Assembly (NCBI RefSeq): GCF_003399625.1
Contig: NZ_NBXA01000026.1
Location: 496,001 to 560,000, forward strand
DNA from: Subtercola boreus
Lineage (GTDB): Bacteria > Actinomycetota > Actinomycetes > Actinomycetales > Microbacteriaceae
DNA: 64,000 bases
Direction: 5' to 3'
A program made the translations under genes and the position numbers. Positions within the stretch are counted from its first letter, which is position 1; each line of letters starts with the position of its first letter. Under the pieces are notes generated by a model. The model was not told the origin of the DNA. It saw only the letters and a program-made list of their open reading frames with translations, and made no database searches. Shown piece after piece: positions 59,130-64,000 of the stretch.

Positions 59130-60097
59130 TCCTCACCGTCACCGCCAACCCGAGCATCGACGTCACCCTGACGGTCGACACGCTGGTCGTCGGCGAAGTC
59201 AACCGGGCCACATCGGTTCGGCGGGATCCTGCGGGCAAAGGCGTGAACGTCTCCCGGGCACTCGCCCTGAACGGCGTCGCGACCACGGCCATTCTGCCCG
59301 CCGATGCGGTGAACGGCTACGAGCTCGAACGGATGCTCGCCGCCCACTCCATCACGAGCGTGTCGACGATCATCGCCCAGGCGATCCGCACCAACATCAC
59401 CGTGGTCGACGGCCTCGGCACCACCAAGCTCAACGAGCCGGGACCGCAGGTGAGCGCCACCGAGCTGGCCCGCCTGACGGCCCTCATCACCGAGCAGCTG
59501 AAGCTCGGCCCCGAATGGCTCGTCGGATCGGGCAGCCTGCCCCCGGGCATCCCGAACCACTTCTACAGCGACCTCGCCGAACTCGCCGCCAGCTTCGGTG
59601 TGCCGTTTGCGGTCGACACCTCGGGCGAGGCCCTGGAAGTGACCGCGGCGAGCGGCACGGCGACTCTCATGAAGCCGAACCTGGAGGAGCTCGAAGAGCT
59701 CTCCGGCCGGGTGCTCGCGACCGTCGGCGATGTGGTCGACGCAGCGCGGCACTTCCTCACCCTGCAGGGCTCGGCGATGCTCGTGAGCCTCGACGCCGAT
59801 GGCGCGCTGCTGGTGAGCGAGAACGACTTCTGGTGGGCGGGTTCCGAACCCGTCACACCAGTCAGCACGGTCGGCGCCGGTGACAGCGCTCTGGCCGGGT
59901 ACCTCAGCGTGACCGACGGCACGTTTCCCGCGCGCCTCTCGGCTGCCGTGGCCTGGGGTGCTGCCGCCGTGCAGCTGCCCGGCAGCCAGGCACCCTCCCC
60001 CGCCGACATCCATCCGGAGACCGTTCGGCTCATCGAAACCCCACCCCTCACCACCCCCTTAGGAGAACTGACGCTATGGCTTCAAGCACGCCCCTGA
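59126..60097 (+). CDS. fruK: 1-phosphofructokinase
   Basis: This PfkB-family kinase phosphorylates fructose-1-P to fructose-1,6-bisphosphate. The 323-residue protein has the N-terminal TANPSIDVTL, substrate loop GGN-like region RDPAGKGVNVSRAL, MKPNLEELEELSGR, and the PfkB signature STVGAGDSALAGYL with the catalytic Asp. Its end overlaps the start of the IIA gene by 22 nt. Confidence 0.95.
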   Translation: MILTVTANPSIDVTLTVDTLVVGEVNRATSVRRDPAGKGVNVSRALALNGVATTAILPADAVNGYELERMLAAHSITSVSTIIAQAIRTNITVVDGLGTTKLNEPGPQVSATELARLTALITEQLKLGPEWLVGSGSLPPGIPNHFYSDLAELAASFGVPFAVDTSGEALEVTAASGTATLMKPNLEELEELSGRVLATVGDVVDAARHFLTLQGSAMLVSLDADGALLVSENDFWWAGSEPVTPVSTVGAGDSALAGYLSVTDGTFPARLSAAVAWGAAAVQLPGSQAPSPADIHPETVRLIETPPLTTPLGELTLWLQARP

Positions 60098-60537
60098 CAG
60101 AGGCAGGACTGGTCATCGTCGACCTGGCCGCCCCGACCAAAGACGAGGCGACGCGGATGCTCGCCACGAAGCTCGCGGAAGCGGGCCGCGTCACCGACCT
60201 CGACGGATTCCTTGCCGACGTTCGCGCCCGCGAGGCCCAGATGGCGACCGGGCTTCCCGGCGGCATCGGGATCCCCCACGCCCGCTCCACCCACGTGAAC
60301 GTGGCGAGCGTCGCCGTGGGCGTCAGCCCCGCCGGTGTCGACTTCGGAGCCGAAGACGGACCCGCGCACCTCATCTTCCTCATCGCCGCACCGGATGGTG
60401 CCGACCAGAACCACCTGGTCATCCTCGCCCAGCTTGCCCGCAAGCTCGTGCACGAAGACTTCCGCCAGTCCCTCCGTGACGCCGGCTCCCCTGCCGCCGT
60501 CGCCGAGATCGTCACCAGAGAGGTGGTTCTCCCGTGA
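60076..60537 (+). CDS. fruA: PTS fructose enzyme IIA
   Basis: The 153-residue IIA protein has the phosphorylation site GIGIPHARSTHV (His about residue 71) with the typical LPGGIGIPHA context, then GPAHLIFLIAAPD and a helix-rich end. It takes phosphate from HPr and hands it to IIB. Here it is a separate gene rather than fused to IIBC. It overlaps both neighbours (22 nt with fruK and GTGA with the next gene), indicating tight coupling. Naming of fused and unfused fru genes varies; the role is certain, the symbol less so. Confidence 0.9.
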   Translation: MASSTPLTEAGLVIVDLAAPTKDEATRMLATKLAEAGRVTDLDGFLADVRAREAQMATGLPGGIGIPHARSTHVNVASVAVGVSPAGVDFGAEDGPAHLIFLIAAPDGADQNHLVILAQLARKLVHEDFRQSLRDAGSPAAVAEIVTREVVLP

Positions 60538-62072
60538 GAATCGTCGCCGTCACATCCTGCATCGCGGGCATCGCCCACACCTACATGGCCGCTGAGGCCC
60601 TCGAGCAGTCCGCGAAGAAGTCGGGCTACCAGATCGATGTCGAAACCCAGGGCGCAGCGGGTTCCAGCCCGCTCTCCGCCGCAACCATCGCCGCGGCCGA
60701 CGTCGTGATCTTCGCCGCCGACCTCGAGGTGAAGGACAAGGCCCGGTTCGCCGGCAAGCCCACCGTCACGGTCGGGGTCAGCAAGGCACTCGCGGATGCT
60801 CCCACGGTCATCCAGCAGGCCGTCGACCTGTTCGCGGCGACGCCGGCAACGCCCGCGGGCACTGCTGCTGCCGGTGCTGCTGCCACCGGCTCCGCCTCTG
60901 CCGGCGGCCCGGAGCTCGCCACCAAGGTGCCCAAGGGCGCTGGCATCGGCACGCGCATCCGGCAGTACCTGATGACCGGTGTGTCGTACATGATCCCGTT
61001 CGTCGCGGCCGGCGGCCTGCTGATCGCGCTGAGCTTCATCATCGGCGGCTACGAGATCGTGGCGGTCAAGCCCGCCGACATCATCGGCAACTTCAACGCC
61101 TTCTCTTCGCACGACTGGGCCGGCCTGATGTTCCTCGTCGGGGCCGCGACCTTCGCCTTCCTCGTGCCGGTGCTCTCGGGCTTCATCGCCTTCGCGATCG
61201 CCGACCGACCGGGCATCGCCCCCGGAATCGTGGGCGGTGCCATCGCGCTGACCGTCGGCGCCGGCTTCCTCGGCGGGCTCGTCTCGGGCTTCGTCGCCGG
61301 CTTCATCGCCCTCGGGATCAGCCGGATCAAGCTGCCGGCCGCATTCCGTTCGCTGATGCCGGTCATCATCATCCCGCTGCTCGCCACCTTCGCGACCGGC
61401 CTGATCATGTTCGTCATCCTCGGCGCCCCGCTCAAGGCGGTCAGCACCGGCCTCAGCGACTGGCTGAACAGCCTGTCGGGCGGGAACCTGGTGCTGCTGG
61501 GCATCCTGCTCGGCCTGATGATGGCCTTCGACATGGGTGGCCCCGTCAACAAGGTCGCCTACGCCTTCGCCACCACCGGCCTCGCCTCCGTCGCTCTCGA
61601 CGGCGACCCGAACTCGGTGCAGTTCAAGGTGATGGCGATCGTGATGGCTGCGGGCATGACCCCGCCGCTCGGACTCGCGCTGGCCACGGTCATCCGCAAG
61701 AAGCTGTTCACTCTCGCCGAGCGCGAGAACGGCAAGGCCGCCTGGATCCTGGGTGCGTCGTTCATCACCGAGGGCGCCATCCCGTTCGCCGCGGTCGACC
61801 CGCTGCGCGTCATCCCGTCGCTGATGATCGGATCGGGTGTCACGGGCGGACTCGTCGCCGCCTTCGGATCCACGCTCCGCGCCCCGCACGGCGGAATCTG
61901 GGTCACACCTCTCGTCGGTGAGCCGCTGCTGTACCTGTTGGCAATCCTGATCGGAACCGTCGTGACGGCGCTGCTCGTGATCGTGGCGAAGAACATCAAG
62001 CGGGCGGCGGTTCAGCCTGTCGATTCGCTCGAAGAGGACTACGCGAAGGAGACCGCGGCGGTCAACGCCTGA
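60534..62072 (+). CDS. PTS fructose enzyme IIBC
   Basis: The 512-residue protein joins a cytoplasmic IIB domain (about 1-100; phosphorylated Cys in VTSCIAGIAHTYMAAE, where most relatives read ACPTGIAHTFMAAE) to an Ala-rich linker and the IIC channel. The IIC part has about 9-10 membrane helices and the family runs MAFDMGGPVNKVAYAF and ITEGAIPFAAVDPLRV. It imports fructose as fructose-1-P for fruK. The start is GTG 60534. The altered IIB motif (SCIAG for ACPTG) keeps the Cys. Confidence 0.93.
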   Translation: MRIVAVTSCIAGIAHTYMAAEALEQSAKKSGYQIDVETQGAAGSSPLSAATIAAADVVIFAADLEVKDKARFAGKPTVTVGVSKALADAPTVIQQAVDLFAATPATPAGTAAAGAAATGSASAGGPELATKVPKGAGIGTRIRQYLMTGVSYMIPFVAAGGLLIALSFIIGGYEIVAVKPADIIGNFNAFSSHDWAGLMFLVGAATFAFLVPVLSGFIAFAIADRPGIAPGIVGGAIALTVGAGFLGGLVSGFVAGFIALGISRIKLPAAFRSLMPVIIIPLLATFATGLIMFVILGAPLKAVSTGLSDWLNSLSGGNLVLLGILLGLMMAFDMGGPVNKVAYAFATTGLASVALDGDPNSVQFKVMAIVMAAGMTPPLGLALATVIRKKLFTLAERENGKAAWILGASFITEGAIPFAAVDPLRVIPSLMIGSGVTGGLVAAFGSTLRAPHGGIWVTPLVGEPLLYLLAILIGTVVTALLVIVAKNIKRAAVQPVDSLEEDYAKETAAVNA

Positions 62073-62095
62073 GTCACGCCCTCGCGCGGCGCCCT

Positions 62096-62148
62096 GCGGG
62101 CCCGGCACCTGCACCCTTCCTTCGGGGAGGCGCGGGTGCCGGGCCCGC
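62096..62148 (+). terminator. Hairpin after the fructose operon
   Basis: GCGGGCCCGGCACCTGC and GCGGGTGCCGGGCCCGC pair over 17 bp (one G-U), with an inner CCTTCGGGG-type loop. It begins 24 nt after the IIBC stop. No U-run follows, so termination by this hairpin alone is probable but not certain. Confidence 0.55.
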
Positions 62149-62215
62149 TGTCGTCGGTCTGGGGCCGGCCCGGCACGGCTGTGGACGGACGGACGGGGCG
62201 ATCGTGCGAGCGGGT

Positions 62216-62280
62216 GGAGCGGAGCGGAGCGGGAGCGGAGCGGGAGCGGGCGGGAGCGGGCGGGAGCGGGCGGGAGCGCG
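62216..62280. repeat. Low-complexity purine-rich tandem repeat
   Basis: A run of GGAGCGG-type units that settles into a 10-bp period (GGGAGCGGGC) lies in the gap between IIBC and NUDIX. It is prone to copy-number change and assembly error. Confidence 0.8.
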
Positions 62281-62293
62281 TGAGTGCGGGGCG

Positions 62294-62818
62294 TCAGGCG
62301 AGCGGCAGGTCGCTCGCGGCGACCGTTGCATTGTCGGCCGCGAACGAGAACCAGGCCCGCACCCCGCCGCCGGCGAGAACCGCGGGCAGCCAGTACTTCG
62401 CGTCGTCCCACATCAGCTCGAACGGGATCGCGTCGACGGCGAACCACTCCGGTGCAAGCTCATCCGAGGCCACCGGCTCGCCCTCCCAGCGCGTCGCCGT
62501 GAACACGGACGACTGCTGGCTCCACGAGCGCCGGTGCGGGAACTCGTAGTCGAGGAATCCGACCTCCCGCAGGTCTGCGGCGGCGACACGGATGCCCGTC
62601 TCCTCTTCGACCTCGCGAGCGATCGCCTCGATGGCACTCTCCCCCGGCTCGATCTTCCCGCCCGGCCCGACGAGTCTGCCGATGCCCAGCCCGGTGAGCT
62701 TCCGGCCGAGCAGAACCTCGGCCCGGCCATCCGGAGCCTGCCGCAGCAGGTAGCAGACGCACACCTGGTACGGATCAGGATGCCCGGGGTCGGCCGCCCG
62801 GCCAGCCACGCCGGCCAC
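62294..62818 (-). CDS. NUDIX hydrolase
   Basis: The 174-residue protein has the full Nudix box GGKIEPGESAIEAIAREVEE then ETGI (G-x5-E-x7-REUxEExGU), with metal ligands in REVEEE. VCVCYLLRQAPDGRAEVLLG precedes it, resembling MutT/MTH1-type 8-oxo-dGTPases that hydrolyse damaged nucleotides. The C-terminal helix (FELMWDDAKYWLPAVLAGG) also resembles MTH1. The exact substrate is not proven. Same strand as the neighbouring acetyltransferase, 2 nt downstream of it. Confidence 0.92.
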   Translation of the reverse strand: MAGVAGRAADPGHPDPYQVCVCYLLRQAPDGRAEVLLGRKLTGLGIGRLVGPGGKIEPGESAIEAIAREVEEETGIRVAAADLREVGFLDYEFPHRRSWSQQSSVFTATRWEGEPVASDELAPEWFAVDAIPFELMWDDAKYWLPAVLAGGGVRAWFSFAADNATVAASDLPLA

Positions 62819-62820
62819 GG

Positions 62821-63405
62821 TCAGAGGTGCTTCAGCATGCGCGTGTTGCCGAGCGTGTTCGGCTTGACGCGGGCCAGGTCGAGGAACTCTGCGACACCCT
62901 CGTCGGGCGAGCGCACGAGCTCGGCGTAGACCTCCGGCGCGACCAGCGAGAGCGGCGAGGCGACGAAGTCGTGCCGCTCGAAGAACGAGACTTCGAACGT
63001 GAGGCAGAACAGGCGGCTGAGGCCGAGCTCACGGGCATCCGTCTCGATGCGCTCGAGCAGGGCGTGGCCGATCCCCCGGCCGAGGTGCTCGCGGTCGACG
63101 GCGAGGGTGCGTACCTCGCCGAGGTCTTCCCAGAACACGTGCAGCGCGCCGCAGCCGACGGGAGTGCCGTTCTCGTCGACGGCGATACGGAACTCCTGCA
63201 CCGCCTCGTAGAGCACCACCGAATCCTTGCCGAGCAGCACGCGCTCCTGCACCAACGGCTCGGTGAGCTTCTGGATCCACGGGATGTCGCTCGTGCGCGC
63301 ACGTCGCACCGTGACGCTCCCGCCGCTGCCACTGCCGCGCTCCGCGCTCGCGCCCAGACCTGCGGCGGGGGCGGTGCTGGCGGGGGCGGGCGTCGTGTCG
63401 GGCAT
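62821..63405 (-). CDS. argA: Amino-acid N-acetyltransferase (short ArgA-type)
   Basis: The 194-residue GNAT starts at ATG 63405 (MPDTTPAPAS). The core has VTVRRARTSDIPWIQKLTEP, EVRTLAVDREHLGRGIGHAL (acetyl-CoA loop R/Q-x-x-G-x-G/A as HLGRGIGHAL) and LFCLTFEVSFFERHDF. Such single-domain proteins act as N-acetylglutamate synthase in Actinobacteria, feeding arginine biosynthesis. The first 30 residues are an Ala/Pro-rich linker. The assignment to glutamate is based on similarity to the short actinobacterial form. Confidence 0.8.
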   Translation of the reverse strand: MPDTTPAPASTAPAAGLGASAERGSGSGGSVTVRRARTSDIPWIQKLTEPLVQERVLLGKDSVVLYEAVQEFRIAVDENGTPVGCGALHVFWEDLGEVRTLAVDREHLGRGIGHALLERIETDARELGLSRLFCLTFEVSFFERHDFVASPLSLVAPEVYAELVRSPDEGVAEFLDLARVKPNTLGNTRMLKHL

Positions 63406-63606
63406 CCTCCATCTTCCCGCACCCGCCCCCGAACCCAAAAACGCGCCCGCCCGCCGCCAGACGCTGAGTGGTTTTGCGGTGAGCGCGGGCGCGTCTGCCG
63501 AAAGCGGCCCGCAGGCCGGCCGCCCTCAGCTGATCGGCCCGCACTCACCGATACCGGCGGTGAGCGAGAGGGTCCCGCGGCGGAGGGCGAGCGTGGGGAC
63601 GCAGAA

Positions 63607-63637
63607 GGGCCCGCCCACCGGAGGTGGACGGGCCCTG
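63607..63637 (-). terminator. Terminator of clpC
   Basis: On the minus strand AGGGCCCGTCCACC and GGTGGGCGGGCCCT form a 14-bp stem with a 3-nt loop, followed by TCTGCG. It lies 23 nt past the clpC stop codon. Confidence 0.7.
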
Positions 63638-63660
63638 GGGCAGCCGCGAGGGCTGGAGCG

Positions 63661-64000
63661 CTAGACCTTGTCGATCGAGATCGCGTCGGCCGCGGTGATC
63701 TCCGCGAGCGGCTCGGGCGAGCGGGTCGCGAAGGTGAACTCACCGTCGACGAAGTCCACGGAGATGTGGTCGCCGGCGTTCAGCTCACCCTGCAGGATCC
63801 GCTCCGAGAGCCGGTCCTCGATCTCGTTCTGCATCGCACGGCGGAGCGGCCGGGCACCGAGCGACGGGTCGAACCCGACCTCGATGAGGCGCTCCTTCGC
63901 CGGCAGCGCCAGTTCGATCGTGAGGTCGCGATCGAGCAGACGGTCGCGGAGACGCCCGATGAACAGGTCGACGATCTGCAGCAGCTCGTCTTTCGACAGC
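63661..64000 (-). CDS. clpC: ClpC C-terminal end (partial)
   Basis: The window shows the last 112 codons of an AAA+ Clp ATPase: LSKDELLQIVDLFIGRLRDR, LALPAKERLIEVGFDPSLGA, RPLRRAMQNEIEDRLSERIL, then the end ...ADAISIDKV and TAG 63661. The small D2 domain and the GARPLRR sensor-2 motif identify ClpC rather than ClpB or ClpX. With ClpP it degrades misfolded or tagged proteins. The gene continues past the window edge. Confidence 0.93.
   Translation of the reverse strand, partial: LSKDELLQIVDLFIGRLRDRLLDRDLTIELALPAKERLIEVGFDPSLGARPLRRAMQNEIEDRLSERILQGELNAGDHISVDFVDGEFTFATRSPEPLAEITAADAISIDKV

Noticed and set aside
60048-62447. Very long minus-strand open frame opposite the fructose PTS genes
   Set aside because: Charged, repetitive GC-rich shadow composition with no family motifs; the + strand genes have clear signatures.
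1-64000. CRISPR arrays, rRNA genes, prophage
   Set aside because: No regularly spaced direct repeats with unique spacers, no rRNA-like sequence and no phage structural genes were seen.

Overview
The window is GC-rich actinobacterial chromosome. High GC, leaderless or GTG starts, a ClpC end, a short ArgA-type acetyltransferase, RadA, a fructose PTS and DevS/DevR-type signalling suggest a member of the Microbacteriaceae or a close relative. That placement is inferred from gene content, not proven.

Region 1 (2-22158) is a stress and dormancy island. It holds a phosphoketolase and a GH3 glycosidase, four intact universal stress proteins (USPs) plus a truncated one and a deleted one, two split-barrel flavin-binding proteins, a DUF1003 protein, a broken metal P-type ATPase, two short paralogous proteins resembling part of aldehyde dehydrogenase, and an SDR. 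It also holds a complete glutamate decarboxylase/antiporter acid-resistance operon. At its centre is a DevS/DevR (DosS/DosR)-like pair whose kinase gene carries an in-frame amber codon. A recurring box close to GGGACCTTCGGCTCT lies upstream of most transcription units here, so the island looks like a DevR-type regulon with several decaying members.

Region 2 (22159-34990) is accessory DNA. It holds two serine recombinases, a YefM/YoeB toxin-antitoxin pair, a RidA protein, an ECF sigma factor with a membrane partner, a MarR/SDR pair and orphan small or membrane proteins. Eight copies of a degenerate ~24-bp repeat, all in the same orientation, punctuate it, usually just after a gene. This gives it the look of a gene-cassette array, although no integron integrase is present.

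Region 3 (34990-50340) is mixed. It contains a formate/nitrite-type channel, a resistance-type UvrA paralogue, a zinc alcohol dehydrogenase, tRNA-Ser(CGA), and an alpha/beta hydrolase with a CsbD-like tail. It also contains an RtcB RNA ligase behind a repeated-Gln leader ORF and a terminator, a PIG-L deacetylase, a putative oxygenase behind an iron-box-like site, RadA, a carboxylesterase, a Panacea/Doc toxin-antitoxin pair and a secreted protein.

Region 4 (50406-64000) starts with PTS enzyme I. Next come five translationally coupled genes (adenylate-forming enzyme, duplicated-domain protein, GNAT, nitroreductase-like protein, esterase) that look like an undescribed small metabolic or biosynthetic operon. 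The fructose operon follows (DeoR-type regulator, 1-phosphofructokinase, IIA, IIBC), then NUDIX, N-acetylglutamate synthase-like and the 3' end of clpC.
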